In this document: one piece after another, positions 1 through 7,726 of the stretch
Layout of the letters: every line of letters begins with the position of its first letter
Numbering within the stretch: the stretch's first letter is position 1
Origin: Kineosporia corallincola
Lineage (GTDB): Bacteria; Actinomycetota; Actinomycetes; Actinomycetales; Kineosporiaceae
Assembly: GCF_018499875.1 (NCBI RefSeq)
Contig: NZ_JAHBAY010000005.1
Span: 186,001-250,000, forward strand
Reading direction: 5' to 3'
DNA length: 64,000 nucleotides
The notes under the pieces: generated by a model
Seen by the model: the letters and a program-made list of their open reading frames with translations, nothing else
Told to the model about the DNA's origin: nothing
The model's database searches: none
Translations under genes and position numbers: made by a program

Positions 1-199
1 GGTTGGTCGGGAACACCGCGAAATCGGCCTCGAACCGGGACAGATAGGCCAGCGAGTCGCCCCGCGAGGGGTCGGCCACGGCCAGCTCGACGTCCAGCCC
101 GGCCTCGGTGAACCAGCCCTGCCGGCTGGCCACGAAGAAGCCCGCCGAGTTCGTCCACGGGTGGAGGTATTCCAGTACGACGCGCAGTCTCGAGCTCAT
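1..199 (-). CDS. ABC transporter substrate-binding protein, NMT1/SsuA-like (partial)
   Basis: Only the first 66 codons are in the window; the gene continues past the left edge. The ATG at 197-199 (minus strand) gives MSSRLRVVLEYLHPWTNSAG followed by a segment typical of the NMT1/THI5 and SsuA periplasmic-binding families: a Phe-Phe-Val patch, a gluing Gly-Trp-Phe, then an acidic beta strand. No signal peptide or lipobox is visible, so it may be a cytoplasmic or fused variant, or the start may differ. It begins 8 bases after the stop of the neighbouring binding-protein gene and is probably co-transcribed with it. Substrate is unknown; the neighbourhood favours sulfonate-like or thiamine-precursor-like compounds (inference). 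Confidence 0.6.
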   Translation of the reverse strand, partial: MSSRLRVVLEYLHPWTNSAGFFVASRQGWFTEAGLDVELAVADPSRGDSLAYLSRFEADFAVFPTN

Positions 200-207
200 C
201 GTCGTCC

Positions 208-1260
208 TCAGTTCGGCAGGTAGTCGTTGGTGTAGTACGTGGTCCAGTCCGGTTCCGCCGTCAGCTTTTTGCCGTCGGCGTCGGTCAGGAGCCCGTTGTC
301 GTAGAGGAACGAGCCGTAGTCGTCCCAGAACTTCTCGTCCTGGGCGCCCACCGAACCCTTCTCGGTGTTCAGGTAGCCGTCGTCGGCCAGCAGCTTCTGG
401 CTGGCCCGCACCAGCTCGGCGTCGGTGAGCTGCGTGGAGTTGGCCTTCACCAGCAGGTCCGCCGCCTTCTCCGGATCGCTGGCGGCGTAGGCGTATCCGT
501 CGGCGGTGGCGGCCAGGAACTTCTTCGCCAGGTCGGAGTTGGCGTCCAGGTACTTCTGGCTGCTGGCCAGCAGCACCGAGTACTGGTCGGGGAAGCCGTA
601 GTCGGTGGGGGCGAACGACTTCAGCGCCTTGCCCTGCCGCTCGGCCTCCACGCCCTCCCAGGTCAGCACCGGGATGGTGAAGTCGGCCTGGCCGCTGTAC
701 ACGGCCTGGTAGGCCGAGGTGTCCAGGGTGACCGTACGGAAGTCGCCCTTTCCGCCGTCGTGCTGGATGACGTACTTCAGCAGCGGGCCCTCGTCCGGGG
801 AGCCGAAACCGGCGTAGATCTTGCCGTCCAGGTCTTTCGGGCTGGTGATGTCGGTGCGCTCGGCGCTGTAGGCGATGCCGTAGGTGCCCTTGCGGTTGGG
901 CGCGTACACCGACAGCACGTCCTGCCCGGCGGCCCGGGCATAGGCCACGCCGGCCTGGTAGGAGAAGCCGAAATCCGCCTTGTCGTGGGCGATCAAGGTC
1001 TCCGGCGAGGTGGAGGAGTAGGGGATCACCTTGAGCTTGATGCCCTGCTTCTCGTAGTAGCCGAGCTGGTCGGCCACGAAGACGCCGGTGTAGTCGGTGT
1101 TCGCCGTCCAGCTCAGCGCCACGCTGATCTCGGTCAGGTCGCCGTCCGGGGAACCACCCGACGAGGACGACGAGCCGGCGCAGGCCGAGGCCGCGAGCGC
1201 GGTGACGGAGAGCGCGGCGGTCAGCAGGCCACGACGGGTGAGCTGTGCAGATCTGTTCAT
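208..1260 (-). CDS. ABC transporter substrate-binding lipoprotein, NMT1/ThiY-like
   Basis: Encodes about 350 residues. The N-terminus has a twin-arginine-like RRGLL stretch, a hydrophobic core and a lipobox-like end (AASAC), followed by a Ser/Gly linker, so it should be a lipid-anchored extracytoplasmic binding protein. The body has family hallmarks: SVALSWTANTDYTGVFVADQ near the start (substrate-lobe strand and helix), a GYYEKQGI segment, and an acidic hinge. The family binds HMP-type pyrimidines, taurine, sulfonates and related compounds; which one applies here cannot be read. The start is ATG 1260, overlapping the TGA of the upstream kinase-like gene; GTG 1263 is an in-frame alternative. 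Permease and ATPase genes are presumably beyond the left edge. Confidence 0.75.
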   Translation of the reverse strand: MNRSAQLTRRGLLTAALSVTALAASACAGSSSSSGGSPDGDLTEISVALSWTANTDYTGVFVADQLGYYEKQGIKLKVIPYSSTSPETLIAHDKADFGFSYQAGVAYARAAGQDVLSVYAPNRKGTYGIAYSAERTDITSPKDLDGKIYAGFGSPDEGPLLKYVIQHDGGKGDFRTVTLDTSAYQAVYSGQADFTIPVLTWEGVEAERQGKALKSFAPTDYGFPDQYSVLLASSQKYLDANSDLAKKFLAATADGYAYAASDPEKAADLLVKANSTQLTDAELVRASQKLLADDGYLNTEKGSVGAQDEKFWDDYGSFLYDNGLLTDADGKKLTAEPDWTTYYTNDYLPN

Positions 1261-2039
1261 CACGAAGTCCGTTTACGGCTCGGGGGCGGGGTTTTCAGAA
1301 CGTTGAGGCGGGGTGGGTGGAGATCGTTGTGCACCACGACGTCGGCGCGGGCGGGGATGTCGTCGGCCGCCAGCAGGGCTTGCTCGTCGGCGGCCCAGGC
1401 GCTGAGGTGGTGCTGGTAGCCGGGCCAGTCGGCGCGGGCGCGCAGGCGTTCCAGCCGCACGGCGTCGGCCGCCTCGACCCAGACCAGCAGGGCGAGATAC
1501 TCGTCCAGCAGGGCACTTCCGGCACCGCAGCCCTCCAGAACCACGATGGTGGACGACGTGAGCTCCTGCCAGTCCCCCCGGGTCGCGGTGGCCCACAGGT
1601 AGGGCCGCCAGCGGGCCGGGCGGCCCGCGGCCAGGGGTTTGGCGATCCACTCGCGCAGCAGCGCGCCCACGCCGGGCAGGCCGTCCCAGCCCTCGTAGAG
1701 GTCGTCGAGCTCCAGCAGCGGCGCGCCGAGTTCGGCGGCCAGCTCGCGGCCCAGGGTGGTCTTGCCGGAGCCGGAGCGCCCGTCGACCGCCACCAGCCGG
1801 GTGCCGCCCGCCGAGGGCGGGCGGGTACGGGCGAGCTCGGCGAGCACCGTGACCAGAGGGCTGACGGGAGCCACGGGCGGGGCACCCGTCAGGTCGGCCG
1901 CCGCAGCGGCCGTCACGTCGCCCCCGGCAGTGGCCCTGACGTCGGCCGTTGCCTCTGCCGTCACGTCGCCCGTCACATCGGCCAGGCCGGGAGCCGGGCC
2001 GGTGGCCGGGCCGGGATGGTGGCCGGTGTCGGTGCGCAC
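1260..2039 (-). CDS. P-loop nucleoside/uridine kinase-like protein
   Basis: About 259 residues. A Walker A motif (GRSGSGKTT, residues about 87-94) precedes a Leu-Asp-Asp-Leu-Tyr segment, and later comes a Val-Val-Leu-Glu-Gly strand; this order is typical of the uridine kinase/AAA-type small-molecule kinases of actinobacteria. The substrate is unknown. GTG 2039 was chosen because AGGAG lies 5-10 bases upstream. The first 60 residues are low-complexity Thr/Ala/Asp repeats (VTGDVTAEATADVRAT), so the true start could be further in, near the SPLVTVLAEL segment. It overlaps the downstream binding-protein gene by one base, so they form one operon, divergent from the GntR regulator. Confidence 0.65.
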   Translation of the reverse strand: MRTDTGHHPGPATGPAPGLADVTGDVTAEATADVRATAGGDVTAAAAADLTGAPPVAPVSPLVTVLAELARTRPPSAGGTRLVAVDGRSGSGKTTLGRELAAELGAPLLELDDLYEGWDGLPGVGALLREWIAKPLAAGRPARWRPYLWATATRGDWQELTSSTIVVLEGCGAGSALLDEYLALLVWVEAADAVRLERLRARADWPGYQHHLSAWAADEQALLAADDIPARADVVVHNDLHPPRLNVLKTPPPSRKRTS

Positions 2040-2158
2040 GGGACTCTCCTGACGGTGCGGATGCTGCTGGCTGACGTGGGCCGACGCCCGGTGTCCCCGT
2101 CCGGGTATCAGCTCTGACCTGCGGCGACCCGCCTCGGGGCCGGCCGCTGCGGTGAATA

Positions 2159-2177
2159 CTGGATTAATCCGATCCAG
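2159..2177. promoter_or_regulatory. Inverted repeat, candidate operator (CTGGAT-N7-ATCCAG)
   Basis: CTGGAT at 2159-2164 is perfectly repeated in inverse at 2172-2177. It lies in the 217-bp divergent region between the kinase/binding-protein operon and the GntR gene. The central part also contains the palindrome GGATTAATCC. It could be a GntR-family operator; no function is proven. Confidence 0.4.
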
Positions 2178-2202
2178 AATGTCAACACCTCTGTACCCAC
2201 GT

Positions 2203-2218
2203 GCATACACAGGTATGC
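2203..2218. promoter_or_regulatory. Inverted repeat GCATAC-ACAG-GTATGC, candidate GntR operator
   Basis: A perfect 6-bp inverted repeat with a 4-base spacer, 39 bases upstream of the GntR start codon. Part of it, CACAGGTAT, recurs at 6381-6389 in front of the second luciferase-like monooxygenase, which suggests that one regulator reads both sites (inference). Confidence 0.45.
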
Positions 2219-2256
2219 TCGCGTCGAACCACAGGTCGTACCCTCGGGAGAGCTAC

Positions 2257-2967
2257 ATGTCGCCACGCACCGGCCGGGCCGTCGCCACAGCGCCGGGCAG
2301 AACCAACGACGCCGCCGCGCCCGGCCCCGAGGAGAGCCCCTCCCCCGCGTCGCTGTACGACACGATCCGCTCCGACATCCTCGGCGGCGCGTTCGACCCC
2401 GCGGCCCTGCTCCAGGAGGTGCCGATGGCCGAGCGCTACCGGGTCTCGCGCACACCGGTGCGCGAGGCGCTGGCCCGGCTGGAGCACGAGGGCCTGGTGG
2501 AGAAGACCGGGCGCGGGCACCGGGTGCGTTCCGGCACCGCGGAGGACGTGCTGGAGGTGTACGAGGCCCGCATCGTGCTGGAGGGCCAGGCCGCGGCGAG
2601 CGCGGCCGAGCGCCGTGGTGAACTCGACCTGGCCCGGCTGGCGCACCTGCACGCCGCCGTCCTGGCCGGCGGGCAGGAAGGAGAGGCCGAGCGCGGCACC
2701 CACTCGGCCTGGCACGCCACCGTCTGGAGGGCCTCGCACAACCGCACGATCGAGACGCTGCTGCACCGGCTCACCGCCCAGCTGCGCATCTACGACCGCG
2801 GCACCCGGGAGACCCCGCAGGACCTGGAGCAGACCCGCGCCGAGCACGAGGCCATCCTCACCGCCATCCGCGAGCGCCGTCCCGACGAGGCCCGCGCCGC
2901 CATGACCGCCCACCTGACCCGCGCCCGCGAGGTGCGCCTGCACCGCTTCGGAAGTGAAACAGCTTGA
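2257..2967 (+). CDS. GntR-family transcriptional regulator (FadR/FCD type)
   Basis: About 236 residues: a short disordered N-terminus, a winged helix-turn-helix (SLYDTIRSDIL then RYRVSRTPVREALARL) at roughly residues 30-95, then an all-helical FCD effector domain with the usual Arg/Glu and His residues (EARIVLEGQAA, HSAWHATVWRASHN). ATG 2257 was chosen because GGGAGAG sits just upstream; the frame is open further left but without a better start. Its stop overlaps the TTG start of the following monooxygenase by 4 bases, so it is the first gene of a regulator-monooxygenase-rhodanese operon. It likely controls this sulfur/flavin block through the inverted repeats in front of it (inference). Confidence 0.85.
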   Translation: MSPRTGRAVATAPGRTNDAAAPGPEESPSPASLYDTIRSDILGGAFDPAALLQEVPMAERYRVSRTPVREALARLEHEGLVEKTGRGHRVRSGTAEDVLEVYEARIVLEGQAAASAAERRGELDLARLAHLHAAVLAGGQEGEAERGTHSAWHATVWRASHNRTIETLLHRLTAQLRIYDRGTRETPQDLEQTRAEHEAILTAIRERRPDEARAAMTAHLTRAREVRLHRFGSETA

Positions 2968-3977
2968 GCACCGCGCACACCGCCGGCCTGGTCCTGCCGG
3001 TCCGGCACCGGCCCACCGGCTACGACCACGAGAGCGTCATCCGGCTGGGCGAGTTCGCCGACGCCCAGCCGGGCTGGAGCACCCTGTGGGTGCCGGACTC
3101 GCTGATGGCACTGCCGTTCCTCGACTCCGGTGTGCTGCTGGCCGCGCTCGCCGCCCGCACCCGGCGGATCCGGCTGGGGGTGGGCTGCATGGCGTCGCTG
3201 GGGTTCCGGCACCCGGTCACGGTGGCCCGGCAGTGGGCCGACCTGGACGCCCTCTCGCGGGGGCGGATGCTGCTGGCCGCCTGCCCGGGCAACGGCACCG
3301 GCACGGCCGTGGAGAACGAGCTGCGCACGTTCGGCATGGACTACCGGGAGAAGGTGGCCCGGTTCGAGGAGGCCGTCGAGCTGCTGCACGCGGTCAGCTC
3401 CGGGGCCACGTCGTACAGCGGCCCCTTCACCCAGGTGGAGAACCTGGATCTGGGGCCGGGTTTCGTGCAGCGCCCGTTGCCGATCTGGATCACCGCGAAC
3501 CCCTCCCCCACGGCCGGGCCGGCCACGGTGGACCGGCTGCTGGGCCGGGTGGCCCGGCTCGGCGACGGCTGGCTGACCTTCAACGTCACCCCGCAGCTGC
3601 TGCGTGAGCGGGTGGAGCGGCTGTACGAGCTGCGGGCGAAGCTGCGTCCGGAAGCCTCCGGGCGGCTGGAGATCTGCGTCTTCCTGAACACCAACGTCGG
3701 CCTCGACCAGGCCGCGGTGCGCGCCGACGCCACGCAGCGCTGGTTCCAGACCGCACCGCGCGGCGTCACCCTCGACGACCTGGACGGCATCGCCGCCATC
3801 GGTTCCCCGGAGCAGGCCGCCGACCTGGCCGGGCGGCTGGCCGAGGCCGGGGCCACGCACCTGGCGATCGAGCCGCTGAGCCTCGACGTGCCCGCGCAGG
3901 CCCGCGCGCTGACCGAGCTGCTGCTGCCCCGCCTGAACCTGCTCCCGACCCCTGATCGCTCCCTCGTTCAGTCCTGA
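2964..3977 (+). CDS. LLM-class flavin-dependent oxidoreductase
   Basis: About 337 residues of a luciferase-like monooxygenase (TIM barrel, flavin-binding). The signs are the strand order RIRLGVGCMASLGFRHPVT, the WADLDALSRGRMLL segment, and the PIWITANPSP strand before the C-terminal half. Such enzymes use FMNH2 or F420H2 to oxidise small organic or organosulfur substrates. The TTG start overlaps the GntR stop codon, which supports translational coupling; no alternative ATG lies before the conserved first strand. The adjacent rhodanese and the Met-type importer suggest a role in releasing or handling sulfur, but the substrate is not identifiable. Confidence 0.8.
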   Translation: MSTAHTAGLVLPVRHRPTGYDHESVIRLGEFADAQPGWSTLWVPDSLMALPFLDSGVLLAALAARTRRIRLGVGCMASLGFRHPVTVARQWADLDALSRGRMLLAACPGNGTGTAVENELRTFGMDYREKVARFEEAVELLHAVSSGATSYSGPFTQVENLDLGPGFVQRPLPIWITANPSPTAGPATVDRLLGRVARLGDGWLTFNVTPQLLRERVERLYELRAKLRPEASGRLEICVFLNTNVGLDQAAVRADATQRWFQTAPRGVTLDDLDGIAAIGSPEQAADLAGRLAEAGATHLAIEPLSLDVPAQARALTELLLPRLNLLPTPDRSLVQS

Positions 3978-3991
3978 AAGGCCCGACAGTG

Positions 3992-4852
3992 ATGACTGAC
4001 CCGCTGCTTCCGCCGCTGGCCACGCCGGCCGAGGTTTTCGCCGTCCTCGAGCACCCCCGGCTGCGGGTGGTCGACGCCACCGGTTACCTGGACCGGCCAC
4101 CGGGCGGCGGGCCCTACACGGTGCGCTCGGGGCGGCCGGGATACACGGAACAGCACCTGCCCGGCGCCGGGCACGCCGACATCGGCGGTGCCCTCTCGGT
4201 TCCGGGGGCGCCCCGCCCGTTCACGCTCCCGCAACCGCAGGTGCTCGCGGACGCCCTCGGGGCCGCCGGGCTGGGCGACGGGACGCACGTGGTGATCTAC
4301 GCGCGCAACTCGCCGATGTGGGCCACCCGGCTGTGGTGGCTGCTGCACTATCTGGGGCACGACGAGGTGAGCGTGCTGGACGGCGGTCTGCCAGGCTGGA
4401 TCGCGGCGGGGCTGCCGGTGCACGACGGTGAGGTGACGCTGCCCGCGGCGACACTGACGCCGCGCCCGCGCGCCGAGTTGCTGGCCGGGCTCGACGAGGT
4501 GAACGAATTGTCGCAGAGCGGTGGGCTTCTGGTGAACGCCCTGGCGCCGCAGGTGTTCCGGGGCGAGGGCGTCACCTCCTACAGCCGTCCGGGCCGCATC
4601 CCGAACAGCGTGAACCTGCCCTGGACCGAGCTGGTCGACCCGCAGACGATGGTGTGGCGCGATCCCGGCACCCGGGCGGCCGCGCTGGCCCCGCACGGGG
4701 AGCGGCCGGTGGTCGCCTACTGCGGCGGCGGGATCTCGGCCACCGTGGACGTTTTCGGCTGGTACCTGAACGGCCGGGACGACGTGCGCCTGTACGACGG
4801 GTCGCTGGCCGAGTGGTCGGCCCGGCCCGACCTGCCGATGCAGACCGGGTGA
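3992..4852 (+). CDS. Sulfurtransferase with two rhodanese domains
   Basis: About 286 residues with two rhodanese folds. The N-terminal domain has YLDRPPGGGPYTV and a GHADIGGAL segment and lacks an active-site cysteine (VVIYARNSP), as normal for the inactive half of tandem rhodaneses. The C-terminal domain carries the catalytic loop VVAYCGGGISAT with Cys at about residue 244. It would transfer sulfane sulfur from thiosulfate or 3-mercaptopyruvate to cyanide or thiol acceptors. ATG 3992 is preferred over GTG 3989 given a GAAAGG at 3976-3981. It is the last gene of the GntR-LLM-rhodanese operon and ends just before a block of GC-rich palindromic repeats. Confidence 0.9.
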   Translation: MTDPLLPPLATPAEVFAVLEHPRLRVVDATGYLDRPPGGGPYTVRSGRPGYTEQHLPGAGHADIGGALSVPGAPRPFTLPQPQVLADALGAAGLGDGTHVVIYARNSPMWATRLWWLLHYLGHDEVSVLDGGLPGWIAAGLPVHDGEVTLPAATLTPRPRAELLAGLDEVNELSQSGGLLVNALAPQVFRGEGVTSYSRPGRIPNSVNLPWTELVDPQTMVWRDPGTRAAALAPHGERPVVAYCGGGISATVDVFGWYLNGRDDVRLYDGSLAEWSARPDLPMQTG

Positions 4853-4942
4853 GGGGCGCCCCGTGCGCGGGGCGCCCCGTGCGCGGGGCGCCCCGTGCGC
4901 GGGGCGCCCCGTGCGCGGGGCGCCCCGTGCGCGGGGCGCCCC
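4853..4942. repeat. Tandem palindromic repeat, 5 x 16 bp plus 10 bp
   Basis: The unit GGGGCGCCCCGTGCGC starts at 4853, 4869, 4885, 4901 and 4917, and a sixth copy is cut after GGGGCGCCCC at 4942. Each unit contains the perfect palindrome GGGGCGCCCC. The block lies exactly between two convergent genes (stops at 4852 and 4950), so it may act as a bidirectional transcription terminator or be a slippage-prone minisatellite. Confidence 0.9.
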
Positions 4943-4949
4943 GGCCGGC

Positions 4950-6317
4950 CTACCGCCGGTAGGCGGCGGCCGGGTGGCTGTCGGCCACCCGGGCCAGGCC
5001 CTTGCCCCGGAAGTACTCGCGCAGGGTGTCGCCCTCGTACTCGTCCCAGACCCGGCCCCGGCGGCGCAGTTCCGGCACCACCAGGTCGACGAACTCGCGG
5101 TGCCCGGCCGGCGGGATCGGGTCGGCCAGGTTGAAGCCGTCGATCTCGGCGGCCTCCATCCACTCCTCCATCTGGTCGGCCACCGAGCCGGGTGAGCCGA
5201 CGAACAGCGGGCCGCCGCCACCGACGCCGACGAACTCGGCCAGCGCCCGCGGCGTCCACACCCGGTCCGGGTCCATGGTGGTGAAAACGTCCACCAGGCC
5301 CCGGATCCCCTCGGTCTCGGCGTGCTCCAGCGGGGTGTCCGGGTCGAGGCCGGACAGGTCGATGTGCAGCAGCGCGCTCCAGCGGGCCAGGCTGCCCTCC
5401 AGCGAGGTGTACCGTTGGAGGCCGGCCAGCCGCTCCTGGGCGGCCTCGTCGGTGGCCCCGGTGACCACGGTGGCGATCGCGAAGATCTTCAGCTCCCGCG
5501 GGTCGCGCCCGGCCGCCGCGGCCTGCGCCCGGAAACGCCGCGACAGATCGCGCGCCATCTGCGCCTTGTAGGTGCTGACGAACACGCCCTCGGCGTGCTT
5601 GCCCGCGAAAGCGCTTCCGGACGGCGAGCTCCCGGCCTGGAAGATGACCGGCGTGCGCTGCGCGGAGGGCTCGGACAGGGCGATGCCGGGCACGCTGAAG
5701 TACCTGCCGCGGTGCTCGACCGGATGCACCCTGGCCGGGTCGGCGAACACGCCGGTGCTCACGTCGCGCACCACCGCGCCGTCCTCCCAGCTGCCCTCCC
5801 AGAGCTTGTAGACGACGTCCATGAACTCGTCGGCGATGAGATAGCGCTCGTCGTGCGGGATCTGCCGGTCCAGCCCGAGGTTGCGGGCCGCGGAGTCGAG
5901 TGCCGAGGTGACCACGTTCCAGCCGATCCGGCCGTCGGTCAGGTGGTCGAGCGTGGTCATCTTGCGGGCCAGCGCATAGGGCTGCTCGTAGGTGGTGGAC
6001 ACGGTGACGGCGAAGCCCAGCCGGTCGGTGGCGGCGGCCATCGCCGGGATCACCAGCAGCGGGTCGTCGGTCGGTGTCTGGATGCCGTCGCGCAGCGCGG
6101 CGTCGACCCGGCCCTGGTACACCTCCAGCGGGCCCAGGGCGTCGGCGATGAACAGGGCGTCGAAACCGCCACGTTCGAGGATCTGGGCGGTCTCGACCCA
6201 GTGCCGGAGGGTGCGGTACTCGTGGGCGCGGGAGTCCGGGTGACGCCACAGGCCCATCGCCGTGTGCCCAACCGTGTTCTGCCGCAGGCCGTTCAGGCGC
6301 ATGCGCGGAATGCTCAT
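4950..6317 (-). CDS. LLM-class flavin-dependent monooxygenase, NtaA/SnaA/DszA family
   Basis: About 455 residues, the normal length of the NtaA/SnaA/DszA/SoxA group of reduced-FMN monooxygenases. Recognisable pieces are the N-terminal NTVGHTAMGLWRHPDS, the FIADALGPLEVYQGR strand, RIGWNVVTSAL and PVIFQAGSSPSG. Members cleave C-N or C-S bonds in compounds such as nitrilotriacetate and dibenzothiophene sulfone, using FMNH2 from a separate reductase, which is not seen nearby. The start ATG at 6317 is followed at once by conserved sequence. It is convergent with the rhodanese gene and divergent from the Met-type importer; a sulfur-source role fits the context but the substrate is unknown. Confidence 0.85.
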   Translation of the reverse strand: MSIPRMRLNGLRQNTVGHTAMGLWRHPDSRAHEYRTLRHWVETAQILERGGFDALFIADALGPLEVYQGRVDAALRDGIQTPTDDPLLVIPAMAAATDRLGFAVTVSTTYEQPYALARKMTTLDHLTDGRIGWNVVTSALDSAARNLGLDRQIPHDERYLIADEFMDVVYKLWEGSWEDGAVVRDVSTGVFADPARVHPVEHRGRYFSVPGIALSEPSAQRTPVIFQAGSSPSGSAFAGKHAEGVFVSTYKAQMARDLSRRFRAQAAAAGRDPRELKIFAIATVVTGATDEAAQERLAGLQRYTSLEGSLARWSALLHIDLSGLDPDTPLEHAETEGIRGLVDVFTTMDPDRVWTPRALAEFVGVGGGGPLFVGSPGSVADQMEEWMEAAEIDGFNLADPIPPAGHREFVDLVVPELRRRGRVWDEYEGDTLREYFRGKGLARVADSHPAAAYRR

Positions 6318-6751
6318 GTCAGCACCCTATTTCGGCCGCCGTCGGCGACGATGGTGTCGCTCGTCTCGTTCCCGCACATTCACAGGTATTTTATACTAGA
6401 TTGATAGAGAAAGCTCACGGAGGGGAGGCGAGCACATGCACGAGGCCGACGGACCGTCACCAAGGCGTGACCTGGGCGCCGGAAATCTTCTGTTAACCTC
6501 ACTCGGGTGTCCAGCACCCTGCTCACCAGTCGCCGCGAGGTGGACTATGCCTGGGTCGCTAGTTCGCTCTGTCGGAACTGATTTCGCGTAACCACAGCGC
6601 ACCGTCACTTCCGCCCTCGCGCGAAGAGGCCGTCGGGCTCACCGTTTTGTTACGCCTCCGCGTTCTTCCGTAATCGGAGTTTCACCGTCGCACCCGTCCC
6701 GATCGGGACCGGGCGATTCCCCCTGCCCACATCCGAACCCGAGGATGACCG
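6318..6751. other. Non-coding divergent region of 434 bp
   Basis: No convincing gene is present. It separates the minus-strand monooxygenase from the MetQ-type gene. It holds an inverted repeat at 6386-6396, a small hairpin GTCAC-CAAGGC-GTGAC at 6456-6471, and a long possible leader in front of 6752. No SAM-I or SAM-IV riboswitch core was recognised. Confidence 0.6.
6386..6396. promoter_or_regulatory. Inverted repeat GTAT-TTT-ATAC, candidate operator or -10 region
   Basis: It lies about 70 bases upstream of the minus-strand monooxygenase start and is preceded by CACAGGTAT (6381-6389), shared with the palindrome in front of the GntR gene. Read on the minus strand it also offers a TAAAAT-like -10 hexamer. 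Confidence 0.4.
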
Positions 6752-7726
6752 ATGTCCGAGCCCAACCTGCCCACCGAGCCCAGCGACGCGAACGAGCCCC
6801 AGCTGCCCAGCAAGCCGCGCAACACCCGCCGCAACGCCCTGATCGCCGGGGCGGCCGTGATCGTCGTGGCGATCGCCGGCGTGGCCTACGCGGTGTCCGC
6901 GAGCGGTGACGACGACGAGGACGGTGCCGGCGCCGCGCAGACCGTGAGCATCGGCGTCACCGACGCCTCGCAGGCGTACTGGAAGACCTACACCGACCTG
7001 GCCAAGAAGGAACTGAACGTCAACGTCAAGCTGGTCAACTTCGGTGACTACAGCCAGCCGAACCCGGCGCTGAAGCAGGGCGAGACCGACCTGAACCAGT
7101 TCCAGCACATCCAGTACCTGGCCGACTACAACGTCACCAGCAACGACACCCTCCAGCCGATCGGCGCCACGGCGGTGTACCCGCTGCCGCTGTACTCCAC
7201 CGACTACGAGAAGCCGGAGGAACTGCCGGCCAAGGCCAAGGTCGCCATCCCGAACGACACGATCAACGAGGCCCGCGGCCTGCTCGTGCTCCAGGCGGCC
7301 GGGCTGCTGACCCTCAAGGACGGCGGGGGCGCGTTCTCCAGCACCGACGACATCGAGACCGCCAAGATCGAGGTCGTGCCGCTGGACGCCTCACAGACGG
7401 CCGGCGCGGTGAAGAGCGGTTCCACCGACGCCTCGATCGTCAACAAGAACTACGCCGCCGACGCCGGTCTCACCAACGACCAGGTGCTCTACCAGGACGA
7501 CCCGGCCAGCGACTCGGCCGCCCCGTACGTCAACATCTTCGCCGCACGCGCCGAGGACAAGGACAACGAGACGTACCAGAAGCTCGCCGCGCTCTACCAC
7601 GACCCGTCGGTCGAGGCCGGCGTGCAGGAGGCCAACGACAACACCGCGGTGTTCCGTGACACCTCGGCCGCCGATCTCCAGGCCGAGCTGGCGAAGGTGG
7701 AGGAACAGGCGCGTGCCGCCAAGTGA
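6752..7726 (+). CDS. metQ: MetQ/NlpA-family substrate-binding protein with a membrane anchor
   Basis: About 324 residues. After a 28-residue polar N-terminus comes one hydrophobic segment (ALIAGAAVIVVAIAGVAYAV) and an acidic linker. The mature domain has NlpA/MetQ features: VSIGVTDASQAYWKTY, a QGETDLNQFQHIQYL segment, and IPNDTINEARGLLVLQAAGL. Most MetQ proteins are lipoproteins; this one has no cysteine after the hydrophobic stretch, so it appears to be anchored by an uncleaved helix or released by signal peptidase I. It is followed by metN (14-bp overlap) and metI, forming a methionine- or oxidised-sulfur-compound-type importer. Confidence 0.85.
   Translation: MSEPNLPTEPSDANEPQLPSKPRNTRRNALIAGAAVIVVAIAGVAYAVSASGDDDEDGAGAAQTVSIGVTDASQAYWKTYTDLAKKELNVNVKLVNFGDYSQPNPALKQGETDLNQFQHIQYLADYNVTSNDTLQPIGATAVYPLPLYSTDYEKPEELPAKAKVAIPNDTINEARGLLVLQAAGLLTLKDGGGAFSSTDDIETAKIEVVPLDASQTAGAVKSGSTDASIVNKNYAADAGLTNDQVLYQDDPASDSAAPYVNIFAARAEDKDNETYQKLAALYHDPSVEAGVQEANDNTAVFRDTSAADLQAELAKVEEQARAAK

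Noticed and set aside
4853..4942. CRISPR array
   Set aside because: The units are directly adjacent, without unique spacers, and no cas gene is near.
6400..6751. SAM riboswitch in front of the metQ-type gene
   Set aside because: No SAM-I or SAM-IV core (conserved junction and pseudoknot pieces) could be found by eye; only a short hairpin is present.
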